Part shown: in pieces, positions 35,601-44,824 of the stretch | Position numbering within the stretch: the first letter of the stretch is position 1 | Layout: the number at the start of each line of letters is the position of its first letter | Source of the DNA: Gari tellinella | Taxonomy: Eukaryota; Mollusca; Bivalvia; Cardiida; Psammobiidae | Length of the DNA stretch: 64,000 bases | Assembly (NCBI GenBank): GCA_922989275.2 | Contig: OV277874.1 | Location: forward strand, 16,852,154 to 16,916,153 | Reading direction: 5' to 3' | Notes under the pieces: generated by a model | Seen by the model: the letters and a program-made list of their open reading frames with translations, nothing else | Databases searched by the model: none | Told to the model about the DNA's origin: nothing | Made by a program: the position numbers and the translations under genes

Positions 35601-38600
35601 ATACACCCTTAACATCGGTGTTGTATATCATTGCAGTGGTTGTTTCGTCCAAATCTTACCATCGCACCACATCAAGAAATAATAATAAAAAAAGCAATGT
35701 TGTTAACGGAAAATCTGCTTTCAGCAAGAAGCCGGTTTAAAGACAAAATACGCATGAAGTCTACCGGCATTTTGCAGAGTATCAACAACGGCAGGAAGAA
35801 GGAGCTCAAGTTATCGAAGCAATAACAACAAACGAAACTATACATGAGAAATAATGTGTATTTATTTTAATGTGTGTTTAAAAATCATAACAGAAATGAT
35901 AAGAAGTCAAACAGTATTCAATTTCAACTCATTTAAACGTTACGGCGTCGCTTTTAAAGACTGTTAGTATCAAAAGTAAAAATCCACAAATGCCATATTT
36001 TTGGCACCACAATATCGATGAAACAATTCAAGTTTATATACAGTTATGTGTAGCTAAAATCCACTCTTGTATGAAAATCTAATATGGAATATGTCCTCCG
36101 CTGACACTAGACGTCTACGCATAAAATTTAAGTAACGTTGGATCTTCTGTGCAGCGAATGGATAGATGCCCGTGTGCATACAAATGTCCGTGCAATCTCA
36201 TTTATGCGTATATTGCACATACACTGTAAGCATGCTAATGGCGCGTTCGTGCTGTATTTGGTTTAGTCTAGCCATCAGATTAACTCTTTAATTTTAATAA
36301 AATACTGTTTTTCCTGTTACTGTTTCGTCAATAACGTCATTGACACAAAATGTTCATAACGTGGACTTTTTATGAAACGCACACGTGCGATTCGTGGAGA
36401 ACGGCTTAACAATACCCTGTGGCTAAACGGTTGACCGATTTCAAAATTGCACGTGCTAAATATGGCAGGTGTTAATCAAATATAGGAAAGAAAGACAAAA
36501 TTTACGCTCTTGTATACCGATTGTAATTATTCATTAACTTTACATATGTATAGTTATTTTTGCTGTTCAGCATATTTAGACAGTCGCTGTTTGTTTCTTC
36601 TGGTAATGATTCACAACCTAAATCACAGCTTGATTGGTAATCTATTTTAACACTGTCGTTTACTTTCATTATTTTTATCCGTGGACTGTCTTTCGGGATC
36701 GTGCCTTCTCTTGATAAGTGTATTTTCTCTCTAAGTCATTTACAGTAATAACCCGTCCTTGCTCACGACATAAATCAGGGATAATTTTAAAATGTGTTGT
36801 CTTTATTTTGTTATTTTCAACAACACGAATTTTTATTTCTCTACTTGGATGGTTTTCTTTGGTGGGTTCAATTATTCCTCTAACTGTTTGGAATGAATCT
36901 GGACAGTAAGCACACTTGTAATCCATAGTTGACCTGAAAATAGACTAAGAACGGTCATTTAGTATTGACAAGAAGCAGTACAGTTAATATCACAGCCTCT
37001 GCAAGAAACAGTACATACGTATTGCAAGACGCAGTACAGTAATGCTGCAATAAATCGATCAAATTTGCAAACTGTAGATCATTTTAGCCAACACTGTGAG
37101 ATATTACAAATGCATGTAGTTATTTGCCATCGATCCAGTGAAAAACAATTATATTTTAATTGTATATATTGCACATATTCAGTCAATTTGTACAAACTCG
37201 GCACACGTTGATAGTGATAGGGCAGACTAAACTCTCATAATTCACGGACCATTCGACGTTTGCAACAGAAGAGGCTTGTTTGTGACAGGCAGAAATTAGT
37301 TCTGATTAGGTACGATTAAACGTTTAATACTTATGTGTTGCAATAATTGTGTAAAAGACGTATTTCTTACCTGGCCTGACATTGTTTACATCAATTCACC
37401 ATGGATTCCGTATCACTTTGGAGCAACATCCGCTGTACGATGTATACCAGTGGTTACTAAAAGTCAAGTACAAAAACATCACAAATATAACACCCTTTAT
37501 ATCCACGCACACAATCCCAAACACAGTGAGGTATTCGGCATCATAAGAAATAACATGGATGTTTTAAAATCGGATGAGAAAATGAAAAGAATTTTGAATG
37601 AAACGAAAGTCGTAAAAAGCAAACGACAACTCCCTAATTTGAAACGTCTACTGATTAAATCCGAATTTAATGAAACTAAAACACCCCCGTCGGTCACCAA
37701 GTGCAACGAGCCAAGATGTGGACTCTGTAAGCACTTAATAGAAGGGTCAAGCTTAACTCTCCATAACAAAACATTTCATGTAAAAGAATCAATGACTTGC
37801 AGAGTTGAAAATGTATTATATATTTTAACCTGCAACGGCTGCCAGGAGTTTTATATAGGACAGACGGGTGACAAACTAAGAAATAGACGGACAGTTCACG
37901 ACCAACAAATAAGAGATCCATCAACAAGACAACTGCCCGTTTCTGAACATTTAGACAATTGTTGTTTAACTAATCCAAAATATTCCATTTTTCCATTTTA
38001 CAAATTTCATAACAACGATGTTTCAGCTAGATTAATAAAAGAAAATTATTTCGTAAAAATTTGCAATCCAAAATTAAACAAAACCTTATGAAGTCATGAC
38101 GACATGAGTTAAACAATTTCGTAAAAAACTACATTCATATATATATATATATAAACGGAGGTCCGACAAAAGTCGGTCCGGTACAAGTTTAGATATATAT
38201 ATATATATAGCTTCAATGACGTTCCACTAAAATGACGTTATGACGTCACGTTTATGACGTCACGCTTATACACTTATGACGTGGCGTTACCATTGACGCC
38301 ACGTCATAGCAACAAATATATTACAATCATTGATGAGCCGAGAGGCGAAACGCGTATGGTAATACAAAAGAAAATATAGAAGGCGTGTTTAGTCATTTTT
38401 ACCTTTACAATTTTTTTTTACTTTTGCCGGTCCGGCATTTGCCGGAATATTTTACATTTTCCGTCTATATTATATATATATATATATATATCGGAAAAAT
38501 TAAATAAATGACTTCACATGCCTTTATATATAAGTATATATATATGATTCCTATAGGGCTCTTGTATTTGCTATGCAGGGCCCTTATTATGCCTCATCTG

Positions 38601-41191
38601 TCTGGTCGCATTATACAAAACACAACATCAAGCAGGTAGAAATTGTCCAACGTAGGGCAGTGAGGTTGACCAGCAGCAACTACTCGACCTATGCCAGTGT
38701 AACGATAATGCAGAAGGAGCTAGGCTGGTGCACAGGGACGCAACACGATTGATTTTTGAGAAAAAAATGTCAGAATGTATATATAGAGACAAGGGATACA
38801 ACTGATCGTCAGTATAGTTTCACCCTATCTCGACACAACTGGGCATATCATGAATAATAATTGATGAAACGACACCCTTTTACTATCTCTGTCTAGCTAA
38901 TATAATACCCTTCCATAAAAACATAACTTTAAACCAACTATAAGCATGCTCTTTCAACAGTAACTGCGTCTACTTACTGAAATCACCGATTTTTTGAAAA
39001 CGGGACAGGTTTCGTCCCTGGCCGACACAGCATTGACCACTACTGTACGCTTGTTTCGGCGGTAATATCGAGCATAACAGTCCTACAGTTCCATGGGTAT
39101 ACGTTTTTGACACCGATCAAAGCTGATTTCTTCTAAAAAAATGTATATATACATTCTAACATTTTTTTCTCTCACAAATCAATCGTGTCGCGTCTCTGTG
39201 TTCGGTACGAAGAGCTTTACTGTACATGTAAACATGCGAATTTGTTGTTGGTACGGCAATGTTTTGAGAAGAAATCAGCTTTGATCGGTGTCAAAACGTA
39301 TATCTATTGAACTGTAGGACTGTTATGCTCGATATTACCGCCGAAACTAGCGTACAGTAGTGGTCAATGCTGTGTCGGCCAGGGACGAACACCTGTCCCG
39401 TTTTCAAAAAATCGGTGATTTCAGTAAGTAGACGCAGTTACTGTTGAAAGAGCATACTTATAGTTGGTTTAAAGTTATGTTTTTATGGAAGGGTATTATA
39501 TTAGCTATACAGAAATGGAAAAAGGGGTGTCGTTTCATCAATTATTATTCATGATATGCCCAGTTGTGTCGAGATAGGGTGAAACTATACTGACGATCAG
39601 TTGTATCCCTTGTCTCTATATATACATTCTGACTTTTTTTTCTCAAACATCAATCGTGTCGCCTCCCTGTGGGCTGGTGGACCCTTGAAGACAGACTGCC
39701 GACTAATATTGTTGAACAAAATCATCTACGGACTGGTTGCAGCCCCCTCATTACTGCAGCAACCTACCCGAATGGCCCGACATATGCATCATTCTCGCTT
39801 GTTTCATACATTAGTTAAACTACAATGCTTCCTCCCCACAACGGCCCTCTAAACAACGATATCCCCCTTACAACAACTTTGCCGCTGTTCCCTAAACAAG
39901 ACAATCATATCCAACCTTTTAACGGATGCAATATCGTCTGCTTTAACTTGTCATCTGCTTTTTCTCGAAATAACATGTTGGAGATTTTGACAGAACAAAA
40001 AATAATGAAGAGTGACAAACAGCTTGAATCCAGATCAGACGCTGAGTTACGTAGCTGTATATTCTATTTGTGCTAAAAAATCCAAGACTTTTAACAATAT
40101 TTCATCCGTCACTTCTGTCTTAATTTTACCTTTTTCTTAACCCCTTCACTGCCTTACCCCGAGTACAGTAGTTATTTGCAAACAGTTTGGCTCCTAATCA
40201 GACGCCGCGTAACGCGGCGTTTGGTCAGGATCCAAACTGTTTGACACTCGTTGCAATATTTCTTCAGTCAAAATACCGAAAATTTGTTTTTTAGAAATAG
40301 AAGCAGACGACAATTGTTTAAATTTGATGACGTCATGGCAGTGAAGGGGTTAACTAATTAGCACAGACGCCCAGCTGCGCATAGTACTTGCATTCGAGCT
40401 TCGATATCTCGAACTCGGTTAAGTCGAACTATCCGATAGTTCGACATATGAACTACATTTGTTCATGCTCGGTTAAGTCGAACATACCCATATTTCGAAG
40501 TTAAAACGTGGCTTAGCCACGTTTTAACTTTGAAATACGGGTATGTTCGACAAAACCGACTTCGAGATATCAAAGTTCGACTGTATATGAGAGTGCTGCA
40601 GTATAAACAATAGACAGATAGATCGATAAACAATAGTAGTCTCTTATTCTTCTTTGTAAGTCACGGTTTATGTCATTTTATGACTAAGTGTATATTTACT
40701 TATTATGAATCATGATGAGACTGAAATGAAGAGAATAATTATATTGAATTTTATTTGAGAACTAGCGTAATTCATCCTGTCTTATTTTATAATTGAAATA
40801 ATTGAATCATAACTGAACCTTTTAGTCAACCTTATTTGCGAAAACATTTGACACGTTAAAACAACATTACCTGTCTCAGCGATTTCCGGGTGCCATACAC
40901 TACTTCCGGTTCATTTTCGTCCTCACTGGTTCCATCTAAACCAGAGTTACATGCACATAGTCTGGTGTCCGGTCTGTAGTACAGGGACCGCTCTATAGTA
41001 CTCACTAAGTTCGAACAAAAGCTCACACACCCCGTAAGAGTCTTTGAGTCCGCGCTTTCTATCACATTGGCCGAGTCTACACGTTTTCGAACAGTTTGAA
41101 AACTCCATTCTGATTCGTGCTTTTTCTGGACAAATATCTCTGCAGTTCCGGTCAGAATAAAGGCAAGAGACAATGTAGCTGAAAGTCGCAT
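26503..41191 (-). CDS. Secreted fibrinogen-related protein (FReD), two exons
   Basis: Exons 41191-40871 and 27204-26503 join in phase 0 (SLRQ then IDIDDN), giving about 340 residues. Residues 1-20 (MRLSATLSLAFILTGTAEIF) are a signal peptide. Residues about 21-107 are a hydrophilic region with Cys in CVSFCSN and RLCACNS, perhaps PAN/apple-like. Residues about 120-340 are a fibrinogen C-terminal domain: WCDMTNGGWTVIQRRMDG, GEYWLGLDNIH, FSTFDDDNDSVEWENCA (calcium-site region), CAWWHASCF and a terminal YVMMKIRR. Such proteins are secreted lectin-like recognition molecules, often immune in molluscs. The 13.7-kb intron is packed with transposons. Extra small exons in the intron cannot be excluded. 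Confidence 0.8.
27378..27627 (-). pseudogene. SGNH/GDSL hydrolase-like fragment
   Basis: Reads VSSIPPRRNDKLINDTIQQT and later LKFMKGSWLYRDNIHLNPKG, resembling the C-terminal block of SGNH hydrolases (D-x-I-H-L-x-x-x-G). Such domains occur in mollusc retroelement proteins. Truncated at 27627, where the plus-strand reverse transcriptase begins. A relic, not a gene. Confidence 0.5.
27525..29498 (+). CDS. Non-LTR retrotransposon reverse transcriptase, 5'-truncated but open
   Basis: 657-codon open frame; true element sequence probably starts near 27627 (NEYFLESFDILSAHLVDIFN). Reverse transcriptase motifs are intact: IIVPLFKKGDKSNVNNYRGI, QFGFRKGRSTTDAI, FVDLKKAFDSV, GLKQGEVISPIMFALYLND and catalytic LLLFADDMVIL near residues 255-266. 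After the thumb and linker, CVFCYKHDIEDEFHFVLVC (C-x2-C-x9-H-x4-C) is a zinc-knuckle-like end domain. No endonuclease domain remains because of 5' truncation. The uninterrupted frame indicates a young insertion. Exact clade (RTE, CR1 or jockey) not assigned. It lies antisense within the FReD intron. Confidence 0.9.
   Translation: MNCIVDQLIISSGRNGRHIHFCLWIYVVDGIYCVFKINEYFLESFDILSAHLVDIFNCIFESGVFPEKWCEGIIVPLFKKGDKSNVNNYRGISLVSCFSKIFTGVLNNRISSWAENNDILTDAQFGFRKGRSTTDAIFVLNATIQKILRNKGKLFCAFVDLKKAFDSVYHHGLWLKLFRVGIKGKMLRIIKEMYSIVKMCIKHCDDYSSFYECAIGLKQGEVISPIMFALYLNDLELFLSDRISSGLTLDQINLILLLFADDMVILGSDPSELQNSLDNLERYCDRWGLEVNVKKTKIMVFRNRGRVPMEYVWKYKGQTIEIVDDFTYLGVVFSYTGTFNSYISTLTGKGLKALNTLVVNVKKYCFKPKTFCQLFDAFVGSILNYSCEVWGCTKSKQLENLHLKFCKRLLGVRASTRNMCIYGELGRFPLYINRYSRVIKYWCKLVLSENIILQTLLSEMGDDLNKGKTNWLSDVKKLLDDYGFSYVWLNQYTVDLNKFHVVFKARVMDVFKQSWCASIQESNVLYTYKFFKETFEHEHYLTVLPKKYMYILAKLRLSSHNLRIESGRYGAGRTEREERYCVFCYKHDIEDEFHFVLVCTLYTDLRKKYLKRYFYQNPSAYKYVELMKSNSSKTLLNLSRYIYEAFDMRKAALNYLD
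29499..29800 (+). mobile_element. 3' UTR and ATT tail of the non-LTR element
   Basis: GGCCACTTTGGCCATCTGTA and a closing GAATAAAGAATTATTATTAT tail mark the 3' end. An internal (ATT)n tract lies at 29640-29667. Confidence 0.65.
29801..31140. other. FReD intron sequence
   Basis: No gene recognised. A GACGGACGGACAGACAGACA-type minisatellite lies at 31035-31095. Confidence 0.45.
31583..33405 (+). pseudogene. Penelope-like retroelement, reverse transcriptase part
   Basis: Frame 31583-32491 (302 codons) carries the Penelope N-terminal region with the block IKEADKGGGIVLMNKTCYKQ. Two in-frame stops and one frameshift between 32489 and 32545 precede FYGLPKIHKSK. Frame 32722-33405 holds the reverse transcriptase: LISFDVVSLYTNIPH (motif A), KGTAMGTKVAPTYA and WKRFLDDCFSIW (catalytic DD). 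TAA at 33403 interrupts HT/TNIPFSLARRLCTII, which stays open to the transposon insertion at 33577. The element resumes at 37457 with the GIY-YIG domain. Confidence 0.88.
34682..35608. mobile_element. 927-bp MITE with TTAA duplication
   Basis: Starts GGGTGTATCAAACTCATG and ends GGGTTTGATACACCC. TTAA lies at 34678-34681 and 35609-35612. Nested inside the TTA-flanked transposon. It contains a CACACACA tract near 34849 and no gene. Confidence 0.82.
35613..35825 (+). other. Possible small exon in the TTA-flanked transposon
   Basis: After an acceptor-like ATTGCAG at 35630-35636, a frame reads QWLFRPNLTIAPHQEIIIKK and ends in a basic KKELKLSKQ tail. Not recognised; may be chance. Confidence 0.2.
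36500..36926 (-). pseudogene. Transposon-encoded C2H2-type zinc-finger reading frame, frameshifted
   Basis: Starts MDYKCAYCPDSFQTVRGIIE at 36926. The finger pattern is C-x2-C-x12-P-x4-H, with proline where the first His is expected. HFKIIPDLCREQGRVITVND follows. Near 36715 the conserved-looking frame shifts by one base and continues through SPRIKIMKVNDSVKID to a stop near 36500. Function unknown. Confidence 0.4.
37457..38091 (+). pseudogene. Penelope-like retroelement, GIY-YIG endonuclease part
   Basis: Downstream part of the element begun at 31583. It contains NPKHSEVFGIIRNN, SKRQLPNLKRLLIKSEF, a CNEPRCGLCKH Cys motif and the GIY-YIG core VLYILTCNGCQEFYIGQTGD followed by LRNRRTVHDQQIRD. It ends CNPKLNKTL with TGA at 38089. 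Taking one TTA as the empty site puts the upstream frame into LLKVKYKNITNITPFISTH, after which 2 extra bases near 37506 shift the frame. The open frame from 37333 is an artefact of entry from the transposon terminal repeat. Confidence 0.88.
38092..38539. other. 3' region of the Penelope element with (AT)n tracts
   Basis: TA repeats at about 38137-38152, 38191-38209 and 38470-38490 separate short inverted motifs such as GGTCCGACAAAAGTCGGTCC and TATGACGTGGCG with CGCCACGTCATA. Confidence 0.5.
38319..38364 (+). ncRNA. Hammerhead-ribozyme-like motif of the Penelope element
   Basis: TGATGAG (38331-38337), a short hairpin CC-GAGA-GG, CGAAAC (38346-38351), then a GTA cleavage-like triplet (38354-38356). 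Distal stem I can form from TATTAC (38319-38324) and GTAATA (38359-38364). All core bases fit except position 3, U instead of C, which should impair cleavage. Hammerheads are known in Penelope-like elements, and the site lies 230 bp past the GIY-YIG stop. Confidence 0.5.
38540..38730 (+). pseudogene. CR1/jockey-like reverse transcriptase C-terminal fragment, part 1
   Basis: Reads RALVFAMQGPYYASSVWSHY and EIVQRRAVRLTSSNYSTYAS to MQKELGW, the conserved block after the reverse transcriptase domain. Interrupted at 38731 by a fold-back element and resumed at 39680. Confidence 0.8.
38731..39671. mobile_element. 941-bp fold-back element with 8-bp duplication
   Basis: Ends begin CACAGGGACGCAACACG and (mirror) CACAGGGAGGCGACACG. 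GGCTGGTG flanks at 38723-38730 and 39672-39679. Arms of about 410 bp are closely similar. The centre (about 39130-39200) contains another terminus-like block ending TCTCTGTG, as if two elements were joined. hAT-type by duplication length. No coding. Confidence 0.88.
39680..39835 (+). pseudogene. CR1/jockey-like reverse transcriptase C-terminal fragment, part 2
   Basis: Continues WTLEDRL, then after a frameshift RLILLNKIIYGLVAAPS and MARHMHHSRL, matching the downstream part of the block interrupted at 38731. Family A sequence follows. Confidence 0.75.
39827..40065. mobile_element. Family A MITE, truncated
   Basis: Starts AATGCTTCCTCCCCACAAC and runs inward to AAACAGCTTGAATCCAGATC and half of the palindrome; the other half is missing. 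Confidence 0.6.
40141..40349. mobile_element. Family D MITE with TTAA duplication
   Basis: TTAA at 40137-40140 and 40350-40353. Ends CCCCTTCACTGCC and GGCAGTGAAGGGG. The core palindrome is at 40180-40243, and GCAGACGACAATTG lies to its right. Confidence 0.85.
40391..40587. mobile_element. Inverted-repeat MITE, CGATATCTCGAAC type
   Basis: Left arm CTTCGATATCTCGAACTCGG, right arm CCGACTTCGAGATATCAAAG. A central hairpin contains AACGTGGCTTAGCCACGTT. Sibling at 43928-44112. Confidence 0.7.
40871..41191 (-). CDS. FReD gene exon 1: signal peptide and Cys region
   Basis: Start chosen at MRLSATLSLAF because it opens a clean hydrophobic signal; an in-frame Met eight codons upstream is possible. 107 codons end LRQ at donor gtaatg (minus strand) in phase 0, matching the acceptor phase of the fibrinogen exon. 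The link between the two exons is inference from strand, phase and protein architecture. Confidence 0.65.
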
Positions 41192-41351
41192 TATCGTCTG
41201 TAGTTGATACGACATTACCACATGCACGTATTCGTATTTCGAAATCTTGTGTCCATTGTGACTAATTTGGTACGATAGCACTGGTTTTAAAATCAACCTC
41301 CTCGAAATAACTCAACATCTTTAAAATTAAAAATGACGAGCGATTTAGAGC

Positions 41352-41598
41352 CAGGGGTCCGTCTTACTAAACGTCGTATGACAAATGTTGTCGTAAGTCT
41401 GATTCTTAAATTCTCAATTATTATTTATTTCTGCATCTTATCTTGTCTTGTGACATCGTTTTGGAATTGTCTTGAAAAGACGATTTCAATGAGATGTCAC
41501 AAGACAGGATTAAACGCAGAAATAAGAAATTATACTTATTTCAAAGTTTTGACTAACGACCGTTTTTATCGTACGACGTTTCGTAAGACGGGCCCCTG
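41352..41598. mobile_element. Inverted-repeat MITE with CAGGGGTCCG ends
   Basis: Ends CAGGGGTCCGTCTTACTAAA and mirror TTTCGTAAGACGGGCCCCTG. An inner pair, CTTGTCTTGTGACATCG and GATGTCACAAGACAGGA, forms a second stem. hAT-like ends; no matching duplication seen. Confidence 0.65.
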
Positions 41599-41943
41599 GT
41601 CCCGTGGATATAAAGCGTTTGAGATGAGTCTGAAGCTCTCATGCTTTCCAATAGTTTAAATCTTTCCTATCAAAATGTTAGAAACGATCTCAGATTCAAA
41701 CGCTTTCCAGTGACAAACCCTAATATTATTAAACGATCCGATCTCGTAATGCAAAGGCACTAAATGAGAAAGTCCACTGTACAGTAAACCAATTTACTTC
41801 CACTTTGACGTCATCAACCATCTGAAAGCCAATTGGTCACTGGCATATTATCGCCTGCTTAATATTTCGCACGATTTTGTTTTTAGAATTTGGAACTATA
41901 TACGTTTTTTTTAACTTAAGAAACAAACATTTGTATGTTTTAA

Positions 41944-42163
41944 CCCTTTACCCCATAACCTGTTTCTAATTATGAAAATAGGCGACTACTTAAAGCAGGT
42001 TGAAAGTAAACTGCTTTACTTTCAGCCTGCTTTAAGGTACCACCTGCTAGAATTAAGAAAATATTCCTTCTGATACATATTCATGACTGTATATATTGGA
42101 ACTATTTTCTTCCGCGGAGGATTAAACGGAATGCGCTAAAAGGAGCATCTGTAAGGTAAAGGG
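41944..42163. mobile_element. Family C MITE, clean copy with TTAA duplication
   Basis: TTAA on both sides. Ends CCCTTTACCCCATAACC and GTAAGGTAAAGGG. The internal hairpin is GGTTGAAAGTAAACTGC and GCTTTACTTTCAGCC. Confidence 0.8.
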
Positions 42164-43480
42164 TTAAAAGACTTGATCCTGATGATACGTAGTTTTACAC
42201 TGAGTCTCATCAAGGTCGAAACTATTTACCAATATTACTGTTGCCGAACCTTTTGCTGACTGGGATAATGATTAAGTCATTGGAAACTTTTGTCTTCTGC
42301 GTTCTACGTACTTACAGTAGACAAGAAGTTATTCTTTCCCGTTTAAGGCCTTTCGCATATGAGAGTTTTCTTGCGCGCGAGCGGAAATGCGTCTCGACGA
42401 TATAGAATTTTTCCGCACGTGCTTATACTAGATAATTTACATAAAGAAAAGGTTGATAAGCTTCAGTGTCTTCCTCGATAGCTCTGTTGGTAGGGTGATT
42501 GACTAGCAATCTAAAGGTACTAGGTTCGAGTCCCATTCAATCCAAATATATTTTTTTAAATGTAGCGTCATATTGTATTGACTTGTTAGTCCATAACGCA
42601 GTGATCAAGAGACAGGTTATGTTTAGTCTTTGTTGGTTATAATTAGTGATGCTATATACGGTCCAATTATATGTCCACTTACTTGTACGTTTTGATTTTA
42701 TGACTTACGCGTCAGCAAAAATGGTACATGTATATAAGATTTGATAGAACTATAAAGACACACATTGAAGCTTATCAATACGTCAACTTTTTCAAGAGCG
42801 ATATTGCCCATTATAATGTTTAAACAATATAATTAACCTTGTACATTGTATGCAGCATGAATACGTAATAATGCATTTTAATGCCAGAATTTCAAATCTA
42901 AGCTCAACTTTAAATTTCCCATAATTTAATAAGAATATCTGTTATTACAACAAATCCTGACTGTAATATTTTTCTTTTTTTTTCTGACCAACTTATTCAC
43001 CAACCAATTATTTGAATAAAATGGGAAAAAATTACATTTAATTAGTCAGTTTTTTGTAATTCAATTGTGTATGTAAAATTAGCATTTTGCAAAATTTAAA
43101 TAGCTGAAAATATCTTTCTGAACACCTTTATTCAAAATATATTTTGGCTTTTCTTGTAATGAATGTTGTGGACTACTTATTGCACGAGACTTATAGTCAT
43201 TAGCTTTATTTATTTTTGAGAAAAATAAAATCATCGAAATTCCAGGGTTTTGTAAAAAAAAAAAACCTTAAAGACAAGCCAAACGATAAATTGTGCCTAT
43301 ATTTGCACACATTATTTCTTAGGCTATTATCAGTCGTCAATCAAAGTTTCATAACAACTTTCATGGAAACTAAGCTCACCCGCGAGCTACCTTAAGTACA
43401 GACGAAACGCAAGCTCAAGGCAAAAACATTTAGAAAAGCAGAACATTTTCCTACAATTCTGAGCATTTACTTTATTCTGA
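42164..43480. other. Intergenic with a tRNA-like relic
   Basis: At 42475-42541 on the plus strand, TAGCTCTGTTGGTAGGGTGA and AGGTTCGAGTCCC resemble A- and B-boxes. The arms do not fold as a tRNA, so it is probably a SINE head. Otherwise AT-rich with nothing recognised. Confidence 0.4.
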
Positions 43481-43640
43481 GTTGCAAGCAGTTAATCTGA
43501 CATCAGATGAATCGGCGTCTGATCTAGCTCCAAACTGTTTGAAATGTAAATAAAAGTTTACGTGTAAACACCTTTCCTGGGGGAAAAAATAACGTCTTCT
43601 CCACTGAATTTTTAATGGTCGCCATGGCTACCTTCTCAGT
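43481..43640. repeat. Palindrome half and family B end
   Basis: GAATCGGCGTCTGATCTAG (about 43508) is half of the GATC palindrome. AATAACGTCTTCTCCACTG (43585-43605) is a family B end. Confidence 0.5.
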
Positions 43641-43927
43641 TAAACCTTTTCGGTGATTAAATATTTGAAGGATGTATGTTCTAATTTCAACAATCTAAAG
43701 TGTAGACATTTTGATCAAAGACATGTTGAGCATTTAGCATTGATGTCAAACTGTTTTGGTCCTATTCAGACGCCGAGTAACACGACTTCTGATCAGTATC
43801 CAAGCTGTGGTAAAATGTTAGCCAAACTTCACCAAGCAAACTAATAACTAGTACTTAGCACTTATCCCTGACCTTTCCGTAATTTTCTGCTTTGATGTTT
43901 TCGTCTACAAATTTATTAAATGAAGAT

Positions 43928-44112
43928 ACAGTAGAACTTCGATATCTCGAACTCGCTTAATTCGAACTGTCGGATTTATCTATACATCAATTGCATCGTT
44001 TCATGCTCGGTTAAGTCTAACATATCCGTATTTCAATGGCTTAGCAACGTTTTAACTTTGAAATACGGATGTGTCGACCTAACCGAGTTATAGATATCGA
44101 AGTTCAACTGTA
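43928..44112. mobile_element. Inverted-repeat MITE, CGATATCTCGAAC type
   Basis: Starts TACAGTAGAACTTCGATATC and ends GATATCGAAGTTCAACTGTA. Sibling of 40391-40587, with clearer ends. Confidence 0.75.
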
Positions 44113-44154
44113 TGTACATTTTTGTTAAATAAGGAATCTTAAAGACGAATGTCT

Positions 44155-44228
44155 AACAGTTCGAATCCAGATCAGACGCCGCGTCACGCGGCGTCTGATC
44201 TAGATCCAATGATCAACTGTTTGCCAAT
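44155..44228. repeat. GATC palindrome, intact
   Basis: CCAGATCAGACGCCGCGTCA followed by CGCGGCGTCTGATCTAGATC, with CAGTTCGAAT and AACTGTTTG on the flanks. Confidence 0.75.
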
Positions 44229-44824
44229 ACCAGTCAATTTGCAATCAACAGGATGAGTGGTAGTGTACACTTAAGGTATAAATTTTGCAGAAACGTCACT
44301 TATGTTATCGGTATTATTGTTATCTGAAATTCCAATCTCAAATGGTGTGTACACATTAGCAGCGACCAGTTTCAAAAGCATTCAAGACACCTATAACGAT
44401 ATCACTAGGCGTGACGCATAATAAATACACTCAAGGCCACAGCTAATGCAACACTTTCTTGAATATGGTTCGACATACGATATTGAAATTTTAACTATTG
44501 CTTAATACCACAATTATCTGCACAATAGCGATTAAATAACCCAACCTTGACGAGCGCTAACTGGTGTATGCTGGGTGGGCATGGTTTTCCGTTTTGCACG
44601 AGAAATATTTACAAAATGAAAAAAAGTCTTCTTTTTTTTCCATGATATTTTTCTAGAAGGAAAGCTACGTGTATGCTAAAGACAGATATTGAGTAGTTTG
44701 GTGAAAATGAATAAAACAGAACGCGGCCGCGTAAACGGCATGCGTACTGCAGGATGTTCTCTCAGAGGTATATGCTAAGTAATAAATAATCATGTAAAAG
44801 TTTAACTATTATCAATTAAAAGTA

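Larger units (their letters stand above)
33577..37453. mobile_element. 3.88-kb DNA transposon with long terminal repeats, TTA duplication
   Basis: Inverted ends of about 320 bp begin CCACTGGTATACATCGTACA and are nearly identical (33577-33895 and 37135-37453). TTA flanks both sides (33574-33576, 37454-37456). A 3-bp TTA duplication fits PIF/Harbinger (TWA). Subterminal CAGTACAG-type motifs (33990-34070, 36970-37040) may be transposase sites. It splits the Penelope element. No DDE transposase was recognised; minus-strand zinc-finger coding lies at 36500-36926. Confidence 0.82.

Noticed and set aside
37333..37456. N-terminal part of the 252-codon frame 37333-38091
   Set aside because: This stretch is transposon terminal repeat read through into the Penelope GIY-YIG region; not a real fusion gene.
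42475..42541. Possible functional tRNA gene
   Set aside because: A- and B-boxes are present, but the acceptor and anticodon arms do not pair; the same holds for the tRNA-like sites at 16930, 17434, 24326, 46652 and 52683.
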